Source: CAWDVB01 sp963824105
GTDB taxonomy: Bacteria; Actinomycetota; Actinomycetes; Propionibacteriales; Nocardioidaceae
Direction: 5' to 3'
NCBI GenBank assembly: GCA_963824105.1
Contig: CAWGNN010000006.1
Location: 248,001 to 312,000, forward strand
DNA: 64,000 bases
Below are positions 24,777 to 36,164 of this stretch, piece by piece. The notes under the pieces were generated by a model. It was not told where the DNA came from. It was given only the letters and a program-made list of their open reading frames with translations, and did no database searches. Positions within the stretch are counted from its first letter, which is position 1; every line of letters begins with the position of its first letter. A program made the translations under genes and the position numbers.

Positions 24777-26230
24777 TTCTTGCCCTTGCTGGCGGCCTTG
24801 CCGGCGGCCTTCCGGCCACGCGGCGCCTGCTCCCGGGACGGGCCGGCGGTGTCGACCAGCTCGGCCAGTGAGTCGACCAGGCACTGGCCGATGACATCGA
24901 CGTCCGGAATGACCTCCCGGTCGGCGTTCAGCCCGAAGTAGACCGACCCGTCGTAGGACGTGATCCCGATCGCCAGGGCATGCTCGGCGATCAGCGGCTG
25001 GACCGGATAGGACTCCAGCATCCGAGCTCCCGCGGCGAAGAGAGGGAACTGCGGCCCGGGCACGTTGGTGATCGCCAGGTTGAAGCCCCGCGGCCAGCTC
25101 TCCATCGCGACTCGCGCACCCAGCGCATGGAACGTCGTGGGCGCGAACCCCGCGACGTGCAGCAGCCGCTCCGCGGCGACCGCACTACCCGCCTCCTTGT
25201 GCGCCTTGAGCGCGTACGACACCTGATGCAGCCGGACGACCGGGCTGACTTCGGACACCGGCAGGTTGAGCAGATGTCCGGCGACCTGGCTGCCGAGGGA
25301 GGTCGGCTCCAGATCGTGGTCGATGACGCTCATCGGCACCATCGCCCGCAGGAACCGCCCACCGTCCACCGAGTCCGCACGCGTCATCAGCCAGTTGCGC
25401 AGCGCCCCGGTGACAGTGGCGAGCACGATGTCGTTGATCGTGCCGCCGTGCTCGTGACGGACCGTCCGGAAGTCCTCCAGGTCGGTCTTCACCGCCACGA
25501 ACAGCCGCTGCTGGGAGAGCGGGATGTTCAGGGGCGAGTCGGGCGCGGCCCGACGGGTGGTGAGCGAGCCGGCGATCTCGGTGATTCGGTCCAGGGCCGG
25601 CTCGGCCATCCTCAGCAGCGGACCACTGACGTCCCGGACCGCCTCCACCGCCATTCTCGGGTTCCGGACGGTGTCGGACAGGGCCTGAGTGAGCAGCGAG
25701 GCCGCGGTCGGGGCCGGAGCGGGTGACCAGTCGTCGTGGACGCGCGGGGGTGGTGTCTGGTCGACGTCGAGGATCACCTGCCCGATGTCGATGGTGGAGA
25801 TCCCGTCGACGAGGATCTGGTGCGACTTGGACAAGATGGCGAAGCGACCCTCCGAGAGGCCCTCGATCAGGTACATCTCCCACAGGGGCCGACCGCGGTC
25901 GAGCCGGCGCGCGGCTATCCGCGCCACCAGCTCACGCAGTTGGTCCATCCCGCCTGGCGTGGGGATCGCCGACCTGCGGACGTGGAAGGTGATGTCGAAG
26001 TCGCGGTCGTCCACCCAGACCGGGGTGCCCAGACCGTTGACGACAGCGCGCAGCCGCTGCCGGTAGCGGGGCACGAAGGCGAGCCGGTCCTCGATCAGAC
26101 TCACCAGTCGCTCGTAGTCGAAGCCCTTCTCGCCGGGCTCGAAGATCTCGAGAGTGACGTTGTGCATCGGCGTGGAGGAGGTCTCGGCACGGAGGTACGC
26201 CAGATCTCCTGGCCGGAGACGATCTGCCAT
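24773..26230 (-). CDS. WS/DGAT-family acyltransferase with altered catalytic motif
   Basis: 485 residues from ATG 26230, preceded by AAGGGGGTG. Family features: N-terminal MHNVTLEIFEP, PLWEMYLIEGL, the catalytic region, and C-terminal NLAITNVPGPQFPLF and ALAIGITSYDG. Wax-ester/diacylglycerol synthases use HHxxxDG; here the sequence is HQILVDG (H137, Q138, D142, G143), so the His usually seen as the base is Gln. The tail is Lys/Arg/Ala-rich. Normally such enzymes esterify alcohols or diacylglycerol with acyl-CoA at the membrane; activity here is uncertain. Stop overlaps the next gene by 4 bases. Confidence 0.88.
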   Translation of the reverse strand: MADRLRPGDLAYLRAETSSTPMHNVTLEIFEPGEKGFDYERLVSLIEDRLAFVPRYRQRLRAVVNGLGTPVWVDDRDFDITFHVRRSAIPTPGGMDQLRELVARIAARRLDRGRPLWEMYLIEGLSEGRFAILSKSHQILVDGISTIDIGQVILDVDQTPPPRVHDDWSPAPAPTAASLLTQALSDTVRNPRMAVEAVRDVSGPLLRMAEPALDRITEIAGSLTTRRAAPDSPLNIPLSQQRLFVAVKTDLEDFRTVRHEHGGTINDIVLATVTGALRNWLMTRADSVDGGRFLRAMVPMSVIDHDLEPTSLGSQVAGHLLNLPVSEVSPVVRLHQVSYALKAHKEAGSAVAAERLLHVAGFAPTTFHALGARVAMESWPRGFNLAITNVPGPQFPLFAAGARMLESYPVQPLIAEHALAIGITSYDGSVYFGLNADREVIPDVDVIGQCLVDSLAELVDTAGPSREQAPRGRKAAGKAASKGKK

Positions 26231-26322
26231 CACACCCCCTTGCTCCCGCGCCGGACGGCCGCTCATGGGATTCTTTCAGAGGACGCTGCGTCTTGGTGAC
26301 TCCACGCGAACGAGAGGGTCGG

Positions 26323-27642
26323 ATGCTGGTCTTCGCACATGGGTTCGGCGGCGCACAGGACCTCCCTCTCCCGCTGTCGTACGCCATAGTCGGCGCCGCA
26401 GTCGCGCTCGCCATCTCCTTCACCGTCCTGGCCCTTGCCTGGCGGACTCCTCGCTTCGACCCCTCCTCCGGCGGATGGGCGTTCCCGACAGTGGCCGCGC
26501 GCGTGATCGACTCGACCACTTGGTCCTGGGTCATGGGAACCTTCGGTCTGGCCCTCACCAGCTATGTCGGCTGGGCGGCCATCGACGGGCCGGACAAGCT
26601 GATCAACCCGACGTTCGGGGTGGTCTACGTCTGGCTCTGGGTCGGCATCCCAGTCAGTTCGATCCTGCTCGGACCGGTCTATCGAGCGCTCAACCCGGTC
26701 CGCACCGTGCACCGACTGCTCACCCGCATCACCGGTGGCGACCCCAGCGAGGGGCTGTTCACGCTCCCCGCGTGGGTCGGGCTGTGGCCTGCTGCTGTCG
26801 CGCTGTTCGCTTTCGTGTGGATGGAACTGGTGTACCCCGAGGGCGCCTTCCTGGGGCCGGTGCGCATCTGGTTCGCGATCTACGGCGGGGTGACCCTGGT
26901 CGGCGCCGCCATCTTCGGCGACCGGTGGATCGCGCAGGCCGACCCGTTCGAGGTCTTCTCGACTCTGGTCGGGCGGCTGTCGGTCTTCGGTCGTCGCGAC
27001 GACGGCGCGCTCGTGGTCCGCAACCCGTTGGTGAACCTCGACGCCAGCCCGCCGATGCCGGGGCTGGTCGCAGTGGTCTCGCTGCTCTTCGGCTCGACCG
27101 CCTTCGACAGCTTCAAGGGCTCCACGATCTGGCTGCGGTTCGTCCAGGGTTCGAGCGTCGACTCGACCCTGCTCAACACCCTTGGGCTGATCGGGCTGCC
27201 GCTGATCATCGCCCTGCTCTTCATGGCCGCCACGATGATGACCGGCATCCTGGACGAACACCGCCGGAGCGAACTGCCACGTCTGTTCGCCCACGCCGTG
27301 GTTCCGATCGTCGCCGGGTACGTGTTCGCGCACTACCTCAGCTTCCTGGTGGAGACCGGTCAACAGACCCTCATCCTGCTCAGCGACCCGATGGGCCACG
27401 GGGCGAATCTGCTCGGTACCGCGGACTGGCAGGTGCACTTCTGGCTCTCCAGCAACCCGCGGATGCTCGCCCTCATCAAGATCATTGCGGTCGTGGTGGG
27501 TCACCTGACCGGAGTCGTCTCCAGCCACGACCGCGCGGTCCGTCTCCTGCCCAAGCGTCATCAGCTCACCGGTCAGCTACCCCTGCTGATGGTGATGGTC
27601 GTCTACACGGTCACGGGGATCTGGTTGCTGTTCAGCGTCTGA
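26323..27642 (+). CDS. polytopic membrane protein (fenitrothion-hydrolase-like family)
   Basis: 439 residues from ATG 26323, which has GAGAGGG 4 bases upstream; a GTG at 26293 is less likely. About ten transmembrane helices. The N-terminal MLVFAHGFGGAQDLPLPLSY is a recurring opening of actinobacterial membrane proteins sometimes named fenitrothion hydrolase (FedB-like). Conserved His residues lie in and after helices (FAHAVVP, FAHYLSFLV, LTGVVSSHDRAV). The organophosphate name comes from distant relatives and should not be taken as this protein's activity. Convergent with the CpaE-like gene, overlapping by 11 bases. Confidence 0.7.
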   Translation: MLVFAHGFGGAQDLPLPLSYAIVGAAVALAISFTVLALAWRTPRFDPSSGGWAFPTVAARVIDSTTWSWVMGTFGLALTSYVGWAAIDGPDKLINPTFGVVYVWLWVGIPVSSILLGPVYRALNPVRTVHRLLTRITGGDPSEGLFTLPAWVGLWPAAVALFAFVWMELVYPEGAFLGPVRIWFAIYGGVTLVGAAIFGDRWIAQADPFEVFSTLVGRLSVFGRRDDGALVVRNPLVNLDASPPMPGLVAVVSLLFGSTAFDSFKGSTIWLRFVQGSSVDSTLLNTLGLIGLPLIIALLFMAATMMTGILDEHRRSELPRLFAHAVVPIVAGYVFAHYLSFLVETGQQTLILLSDPMGHGANLLGTADWQVHFWLSSNPRMLALIKIIAVVVGHLTGVVSSHDRAVRLLPKRHQLTGQLPLLMVMVVYTVTGIWLLFSV

Positions 27643-28843
27643 CCCGGGACCACCGCTCGACCGGAATGCCGCGGGCCACACCGAGAACGGCAGCCGTCAT
27701 CTCGTGCAGCGCCGAGCCCAGCGGGGTGAGCTTGTCCTTGCCGGGCGCCTCACGACAGAGCCAGGGAGAGCCACCGCACAGAGAGGCCGCGTCGGCTGCC
27801 GCGGTGTCGTCGGGGAGGACCGACGTCTGCACGCTCGGTGCGACGTCGCCGAGCAGGCGGACCAGGTCGCCGGGACTCCAGCCGGCGGAGGGTCGCCAGC
27901 GGTTGACGACTACGTGTGCCCGACGCGGCGGGGACGCCGAGAGGACGAGCCGGTCGACACCTCGCAGCAGGCGGGCCAGGCCCACCGAATCGGCGGACCC
28001 GACGAGCACGAGATGGTCCGCGGCGTCGATCCCCACGGCCGTCGCGGTGCTCGGACGAGGCGATCCGGCCCCGAGATCGTGTCCGACGTCGTAGACGTCG
28101 GAGCCCACGTCACACACAACTCGGCCGTACTGTCGCCGCGCCAGGTCCATGACCGCCTCCAGCGCGGACTGCCGAAGGTCGACCCAGCGATCCGGACGCA
28201 GCACGCCGGTGAGCACCTCGAGGCCGAGGTCGGTGGCGTAGGTGAGCGAGTCGAACGCGGCCGGGGTCAGCGCACCCGCTTGAGCAGCGCGGCAGGCCCG
28301 TTCGACGCCGGACCCGGAGTCGGTGAGACCCAGCTGCTGCGCGATGCTCGCCCCTGCCGGGTCCAGGTCGACCAGCAGGGTGCGCACCCCTGAGGCGGCA
28401 GAGGCCAGGGCGAGCGAGACCGCGACCGTGGTAGCCCCGGGACCTCCTGGCGGACCCCAGACTGCGATACAGGATCCGGTCGCAGCACCTCGGGTCGGCA
28501 CGTCAGAGGGGCCGGACAGTACGTCGCTCCAAGCGCTGACGTCGGTGAACGGGCGCACCGCTCGATCAACGCCGAGCCGACCGAGCCACTCCTGCGCGTC
28601 CGGTGACGCCGCGACCGCGATGACCGTGACTCCTGACCGGTGCAGTGCGCTGACGCTGTCCAGGTCCAGGCCCGATAGCTCACCGCTCACCACGGCCAGG
28701 TCCCCCACTCCGGCTGCGGCCAGAGCCCGCAGGTCGGCAAGCTCCTCGCACCGCGAGGCCAGGCTCATGCCCCGCACCGAGCGGATCGCCTCTTCCAGGG
28801 CGGTCGTCCAGGGCCCCAGACCGGCGAGCAGGACCCGGCTCAC
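27632..28843 (-). CDS. CpaE/TadZ-like protein with degenerate P-loop
   Basis: 403 residues. A receiver-like N-terminal half (1-115) is followed by a MinD/ParA-type domain. The deviant Walker A is GPPGGPGATT (130-139) and lacks both lysines of KGGxGKT. The rest of the fold is kept: LLVDLDPAGAS, RVVCDVGSD and LVLVGSADSVG. TadZ/CpaE proteins place pilus or secretion machinery at the pole, and several have lost ATPase activity. GTG 28843 overlaps the SAF gene by 4 bases (GTGA). No CpaF or pilin nearby. Confidence 0.85.
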   Translation of the reverse strand: MSRVLLAGLGPWTTALEEAIRSVRGMSLASRCEELADLRALAAAGVGDLAVVSGELSGLDLDSVSALHRSGVTVIAVAASPDAQEWLGRLGVDRAVRPFTDVSAWSDVLSGPSDVPTRGAATGSCIAVWGPPGGPGATTVAVSLALASAASGVRTLLVDLDPAGASIAQQLGLTDSGSGVERACRAAQAGALTPAAFDSLTYATDLGLEVLTGVLRPDRWVDLRQSALEAVMDLARRQYGRVVCDVGSDVYDVGHDLGAGSPRPSTATAVGIDAADHLVLVGSADSVGLARLLRGVDRLVLSASPPRRAHVVVNRWRPSAGWSPGDLVRLLGDVAPSVQTSVLPDDTAAADAASLCGGSPWLCREAPGKDKLTPLGSALHEMTAAVLGVARGIPVERWSRVRR

Positions 28844-29424
28844 GATGCCGGCCTCCTCACGACGAAGACGGTTGCCCCGTCGATCTGGCCGAGCAGCGAG
28901 GGCATGGTGGCCGCCTGGTCGGCGTCCAGCCCCACAACGACGCGCACGCCAGTGTCGGACTCCTCGAGGGCCAGCACCGGCACTTCGTGCAGCACCGATC
29001 GCGCGGCGCCCAGGCCCGTGGAGACCCAGACGTCGACGAGATTGCCGACTCGGACCGTGGCGGCCACGTGGCCGATCGAGACCTGCAACGGCACCTCGAC
29101 GAGTCGGTCGGCCACGCCCAAGGCGCTACGCGGGAGGAGCTCACCGGCTCCCACGGGCCGGGCCGCAACCGCGGGGAGCGGGAGCGCCTGATCACCGGGA
29201 AGGTAGCGGTCGGCCTGCTGAGCGTCGGCGAACCGGACCTGCCGAGCCGAGAGCATCGCCTCGGTGATCTCCTGGCCCGCAGCCACGTCCACCTCAACGG
29301 TCCACACCGACACCGAGTCGTCGGCGCTGGCGAGGATCTGGGCACCGAGCAGTGCCGACCCGAGCACAAGCAGCAGCCCGACGAGGAAGCGGGGCTGGCT
29401 CCAGAGCGCGGGGGCGGTTCTCAC
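28840..29424 (-). CDS. SAF-domain (CpaB/RcpC-like) protein
   Basis: 194 residues from GTG 29424, chosen for GGGG five bases upstream; a TTG at 29499 would add 25 residues. One N-terminal transmembrane helix (~12-35) then an external SAF domain: VEVDVAAGQEITEAMLSARQ, LPAVAARPVGAGELLPRSAL, and RVGNLVDVWV. CpaB-like proteins accompany Tad pili. It is upstream of and overlaps the CpaE-like gene; together they form a two-gene unit. Role without the rest of a pilus apparatus is unclear. Confidence 0.8.
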   Translation of the reverse strand: MRTAPALWSQPRFLVGLLLVLGSALLGAQILASADDSVSVWTVEVDVAAGQEITEAMLSARQVRFADAQQADRYLPGDQALPLPAVAARPVGAGELLPRSALGVADRLVEVPLQVSIGHVAATVRVGNLVDVWVSTGLGAARSVLHEVPVLALEESDTGVRVVVGLDADQAATMPSLLGQIDGATVFVVRRPAS

Positions 29425-29493
29425 CTCGACCCCATCGGCCAAGGTAAAGCCGCGCTGAGCCAGGATCCGACACCGGTGCTCCTCGCATAACGC

Positions 29494-29522
29494 TTTCAAT
29501 CAGTGTGAAACGGCGTCATACT
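29494..29522 (+). promoter_or_regulatory. putative promoter giving a leaderless mRNA
   Basis: TTTCAA (29494-29499), 17-base spacer, CATACT (29517-29522), then six bases to the ATG of the HTH gene at 29529. No ribosome site exists before that ATG, so transcription would begin at or next to the start codon. The -35 match is weak. Confidence 0.4.
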
Positions 29523-29528
29523 GCGTCT

Positions 29529-29762
29529 ATGAGCGACGAAGACCGCCCACGCATGCTGACTCTCACGGATGTGGCCGAGATCTTGAATACCTCCCTCGCG
29601 CAGGTCACGGCCCTGGTCCGACGAGGCGAGCTTCGCGCGTTCAAGCTGGGTGGACGGGGTCAGTGGCGGGTCGAGACCCTCGAGCTGGAGAAGTTCGTCG
29701 CGCGGATGTACGAGCAGACCGAGGAGCACGTCCGGGGGTACAACGCCGCACACGCGGACTGA
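29529..29762 (+). CDS. excisionase/BldC-type helix-turn-helix protein
   Basis: 77 residues. Opens MSDEDRPRMLTLTDVAEIL; residues 9-60 form a MerR/excisionase winged HTH (LTLTDVAEILNTSLAQV, recognition helix region, GQWRVETLELEKFVARM). An acidic C-terminal extension follows (EQTEEHVRGYNAAHAD). Size and fold resemble BldC, the developmental regulator, more than phage excisionases; no integrase is nearby, so a chromosomal regulator is favoured. Possibly leaderless. It is divergent from the SAF-CpaE unit and could regulate it, which is inference. Confidence 0.8.
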   Translation: MSDEDRPRMLTLTDVAEILNTSLAQVTALVRRGELRAFKLGGRGQWRVETLELEKFVARMYEQTEEHVRGYNAAHAD

Positions 29763-29801
29763 CCGGCCCTCCCGGGCAACCTCCCGGACTGGGCGAGCCC
29801 C

Positions 29802-30341
29802 TCAGCGCGCGGTGAAGGCCGCCATCTGCCGCCACGGCACGATGAGAGGCCCCTGGGTGACCACACCGTCGTCCACGGTGAACTCGCAGAAGTCCGCGCC
29901 CGCCCGGAGCGCGATCCCCTGGAGATGGGTGCCGTCACGCAGGAAGACCCGGAGCGCCCCCCGCTCGTCGATCGCCTCCCGGAGGACCGCCCCCATCCCG
30001 AGCCGGGACCAGACCGGGTCCGCGGCCGCGTCCACGACAGCCTCGTCCAGTCCCCGCACCGTCAGCAACGCGTCGAGAAGCACCACCAGGTCGGCCCCCA
30101 CCGAGCGCAGGACACACCAGTCCCGACCGACCCGGTCGACCGTGCCGGTGACCGGACCGTAGCCAACCACGGAGGCCGACACCGTCGTACCCCGTGAGGC
30201 TCTCAGTCGGTCGACCCACCCCACCGCGCGATAGGCGTCCTGGGTGCGCTGCTCGACGTCAACATCACGATCGAGCAACCGCTCGGTCTCGGCCTGCCGC
30301 TCCAGATCCGACAGGAGCCGATCGACCCAGGAGACGTCCAT
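29802..30341 (-). CDS. conserved hypothetical actinobacterial protein
   Basis: 179 residues, soluble. An N-terminal helix (MDVSWVDRLLSDLERQAETERLLDRD opening) leads to two β-rich segments with Sm/OB-like strand patterns: TTVSASVVGYGPVTGTVDRV...WCVLRSV and ALRVFLRDGTHLQGIALRAG...CEFTVDDG. I do not recognise a named family. Convergent with the HTH gene. It shares a divergent control region with the Rv3235-like gene, which carries a good promoter in the other direction. Function not assigned. Confidence 0.65.
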   Translation of the reverse strand: MDVSWVDRLLSDLERQAETERLLDRDVDVEQRTQDAYRAVGWVDRLRASRGTTVSASVVGYGPVTGTVDRVGRDWCVLRSVGADLVVLLDALLTVRGLDEAVVDAAADPVWSRLGMGAVLREAIDERGALRVFLRDGTHLQGIALRAGADFCEFTVDDGVVTQGPLIVPWRQMAAFTAR

Positions 30342-30390
30342 GCGCCCGACGCTCTCGCACCGTCAGCCCCCTGTCAATCGCGGACAAGCA

Positions 30391-30419
30391 TTGACATACG
30401 ACGGAAAAAGCCTCTAAAT
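30391..30419 (+). promoter_or_regulatory. σ70-type promoter upstream of the Rv3235-like gene
   Basis: Consensus -35 TTGACA (30391-30396), exactly 17 bases, then CTAAAT (30414-30419) in an AT-rich patch unusual for this DNA. Predicted start near 30426, leaving a ~25-base leader that contains GAAGGA before ATG 30451. The best promoter match I see in the window. Confidence 0.7.
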
Positions 30420-30450
30420 ATGGCAAACGATGTCAAACGAAGGAATAGAC

Positions 30451-30996
30451 ATGACTTCTCCGCCGTCTGAAGCGTTCGACCTGCCGTCCCTGAGCTCCGC
30501 GCCTTCGGCGGCCGACTCCGTCGGGGCGACCCGGCCGGCCGCTGTTACGCACGTGCGACGCCTCTTCGACCCGCCGGCAGCCGAGGTCCCGGTGGCCGCC
30601 AGCGAGGGGTCACTCGCGTTGGATCTCTGGGGCGGGCCACTTGAGCGCGAGGGGACCGAGATCCCCCCGGTCGAGCCGTGGGCGCAGCGGTTCGCGCAGG
30701 CCGTCGTCGAAGCGATCGGCGGAGTCCGGCCGGTGACTCAACTCGTGCGATGGACAACCAGAACGGTCTATCGGGACCTGGAACGCCGGGTCCGGGTGCT
30801 CTCCGAGGCACGCCACGGCCGCCGGAGCGCCTCACTGGTACGCCCTCACGTCAACGGCATCCGCGTCTGCCACCCCGCGCCCCACGTCGCCGAGGTGGCC
30901 GTCACCGTGCGCCATGGTCAACGGATGCGCGCGCTGGCCGCACGCTTGGAGTTCCGCCGCGGGCTGTGGTGCTGCACCGCGCTCGAGGTCGGCTGA
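30451..30996 (+). CDS. Rv3235 family protein
   Basis: 181 residues from ATG 30451, which has GAAGGA seven bases upstream; ATG 30430 has none. A long, disordered Pro/Ala/Ser-rich N-terminal half (1-75) precedes the conserved part: PVEPWAQRFAQAVVEAIGG, then a helix with RWTTRTVYRDLERRV and basic strands ending RGLWCCTALEVG. This matches actinobacterial proteins like Rv3235, encoded near secA1. Biochemical role unknown. Convergent with secA, 1 base between stops. Confidence 0.85.
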   Translation: MTSPPSEAFDLPSLSSAPSAADSVGATRPAAVTHVRRLFDPPAAEVPVAASEGSLALDLWGGPLEREGTEIPPVEPWAQRFAQAVVEAIGGVRPVTQLVRWTTRTVYRDLERRVRVLSEARHGRRSASLVRPHVNGIRVCHPAPHVAEVAVTVRHGQRMRALAARLEFRRGLWCCTALEVG

Positions 30997-30997
30997 G

Positions 30998-33814
<2,817 letters not shown>

Positions 33815-33961
33815 GGGTGAGGACTCCTGAGTCAGATTGGTCGACCACGTTCGACTCCGGCGAACTCGCCGATGCCACCCGCCATGCTAGACGACGTTCG
33901 GTGATGCCCGGTCGGCACGCCGACACGTCATGGAGAAACCGGACAGCCCGGGATCAGGTGC

Positions 33962-36085
33962 CTAGAAGGGAAGCCTGAGCGCAGAGCCGAACTCCTCGCC
34001 GACGTGAAGGGACCAGGTTCGGCTGACGTGGTTCCTCGCTCGATAGGTGGCGATCTTGTCGGCCACCATAGGACACCGCCGACTCACGCAGACCAAGTTC
34101 ATCACGTCAACGAAGTCATCGGGCGCTGTCTCCCGAGTCACCCTGTTGAACCTGTCGTTCGCCTTGTTCTCGGGGGAGGTGCACGTCTTCATGGTGGAAC
34201 CCCGCGAGCTCAGGCAAACGGCAGGTTCTTCACTCAGTTGGCTGACATCCCCGAGCAAGCGAACCTGCTTCGTCAAAGGAGTCAACTGGCCGAGCAGGGC
34301 GGTGACGCCCTCCCGCCACGTCTCGGTCCGGCTCTGCCCCGGGGCGGCGACGAACTGGGGACTATTCATGCGAGTGGCGACCACCACCACAGCCGGGTGG
34401 AGCTTGCTGATCTGCGTCAAAGCCCAGTCCCGAAACTGAGCACACGTGGTATCGGGGCGGCCATCTTTGGTCAGGAAGGGAACGTCGTACGGGTCGCAGC
34501 CGAACTTGATGAGGGGAACGACCTGGAAGCCCTCACGGCGCGCATAGTCGTCGAGTCCGGGGAGCCACATGTTCGCGTGTGAGTCGCCGAACACCACCAC
34601 GACACGATCCGACTGCGTATCACCGATGGGACAGAGAGTGTGGCTGGAGGCCAGGTTCCCTGCCGTGCACGCCGCGGGCTGTTGCCAGGAGTCCTCACGG
34701 AGGTTGGCGAGGTCGTTCTTCAACGGGAAGGGGATGGGCGCGCCAACTCGCGACTCGTCCACCGAGATCGCCAGGGCATCGTGGATGGGCTCCCCGTTCA
34801 GACGAACCCTCTCACCGGCAGGAACGCTCGCGATGTCGAAACTGGCCGAAGGTTGCTCAAGACGGACGAACTGAACATCTACGTATCTGACCGCTCCCAG
34901 GACGGTCACCAGGGTCAAGCCCACTGCGACCGGCCAGAGGGCAATGCCACGGCGTCCGGCGAGCCAAGGTCCGCGACTTCTCCGCAACGGGTTCTCGACG
35001 AAGTAGTAGCTCAGCGCCGAAACCAACAGCGCGGTGACCACCAGGCCCGCGGTCCCCATCGGGCTTCTGCTCCTTCCCAAGTACATCGCTCCCAGCACCA
35101 GCGCGGGCCAGTGCCACAGGTAGAAGGAGTATGAGATGTCGCCGATCCAGGTCACCGGCCGCACAGTCAGCAGACGAGCCGCGCCCACCGGCGTACCGGG
35201 TGCGCCCGCCGCCAGCACGGCGGCGGTGCCCAGGACGGGCAGGAGCGCCACCCATCCGGGAAAACCCATGGTGGGCCGGAAGATCACCGCGGCGACGAGG
35301 ATCGCGCCGAGCCCGCCAAGAGCGAGGAGGTGTCGAATCACCCGAGGAAGGTCCTTGATCCGCGGGGCAGCCAGAGCGAGCAAGGCTCCGGTAGCCAGCT
35401 CCCAGGCTCGCGCGAATGTTGAGAAGTACGCGGCTGTTGGCAACCTGTCGGTCTCGAAGATCGACCACGCGAGCGAGGCGAGCCAGCCCACCGCGACGAG
35501 CGAGGCCACGACCGGCAGCATCCTCGCTGCCACCTCGGCCCGCGGACGCCTGCGCCGCCCCAGGGCGAGCAGGAGCGCGAGCAGCGCGGGCCAGACCAAG
35601 TAGAACTGCTCCTCGACCGCCAGTGACCAGAAGTGCTGGACCGGCGAGGGTGGCAGGCCCTGCTGGAAGTAGTCGGTCCCCTGGAGCCCAAAGTGGATGT
35701 TGGCTCCGAAGAAGGCCGCCCAAACGACGTCGCCGAGAGTGGTTCGGGCCGAGAAGAGCGGCATGAACAGAGCGGCGAAGACAGCCACGGCCACCAGCAC
35801 GACCGTGGCGGCAGGGAGGATGCGTCGTGCTCGACGGGCGTAGAACGACAGGATGCTCACCGAGCCGGTCGTCGCCGCCTCCCGTAGCAGCAGCATGCTG
35901 ATCAGGTAGCCGGACACGACGAAGAACACGTCCACCCCGACGAACCCACCCCGGACGAAGGGCACGCCTGCGTGGTCGAGAACCACCAGGAGAACGGCGA
36001 CGGCGCGCAGGCCCTGAATGTCGGCACGGGGCGCGAGGCGCGGAAAAGCATCCGCCATGGATCGCTTCAGCGCGCTGGCAGCCAC
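33962..36085 (-). CDS. OafA/YrhL-type acyltransferase fused to an SGNH domain
   Basis: 707 residues. Residues ~15-385 are the membrane acyltransferase-3 domain: about ten helices, with DIQGLRAVAVLLVVLDHAG and SYSFYLWHWPAL. The periplasmic C-terminal SGNH-like domain has VVVVFGDSHANMW (nucleophile Ser near 500). The final DxxH motif that should give the Asp and His reads ARNH (Ala683, His686), so the catalytic Asp is missing. Such proteins O-acetylate cell-wall or exported glycans. GTG 36085 has AGGGGG upstream; ATG 36103 lies against its ribosome site. It is an insertion relative to the M. tuberculosis gene order. Confidence 0.88.
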   Translation of the reverse strand: MAASALKRSMADAFPRLAPRADIQGLRAVAVLLVVLDHAGVPFVRGGFVGVDVFFVVSGYLISMLLLREAATTGSVSILSFYARRARRILPAATVVLVAVAVFAALFMPLFSARTTLGDVVWAAFFGANIHFGLQGTDYFQQGLPPSPVQHFWSLAVEEQFYLVWPALLALLLALGRRRRPRAEVAARMLPVVASLVAVGWLASLAWSIFETDRLPTAAYFSTFARAWELATGALLALAAPRIKDLPRVIRHLLALGGLGAILVAAVIFRPTMGFPGWVALLPVLGTAAVLAAGAPGTPVGAARLLTVRPVTWIGDISYSFYLWHWPALVLGAMYLGRSRSPMGTAGLVVTALLVSALSYYFVENPLRRSRGPWLAGRRGIALWPVAVGLTLVTVLGAVRYVDVQFVRLEQPSASFDIASVPAGERVRLNGEPIHDALAISVDESRVGAPIPFPLKNDLANLREDSWQQPAACTAGNLASSHTLCPIGDTQSDRVVVVFGDSHANMWLPGLDDYARREGFQVVPLIKFGCDPYDVPFLTKDGRPDTTCAQFRDWALTQISKLHPAVVVVATRMNSPQFVAAPGQSRTETWREGVTALLGQLTPLTKQVRLLGDVSQLSEEPAVCLSSRGSTMKTCTSPENKANDRFNRVTRETAPDDFVDVMNLVCVSRRCPMVADKIATYRARNHVSRTWSLHVGEEFGSALRLPF

Positions 36086-36164
36086 GAATCCCCCTCGAGG
36101 CATCTCCGATCAGATGGTCATCAGAGTACCCAGCGACAGGTGCGACCGATGGACCCTGTGCGGG

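Noticed and set aside
26263..27561. 432-codon minus-strand frame
   Set aside because: Antisense to the polytopic membrane protein; composition Gln/Arg/Asp-rich as expected for a shadow.
29529..29762. Excisionase of a mobile element
   Set aside because: No integrase, att repeats or phage genes nearby; size and context fit a BldC-like chromosomal regulator.
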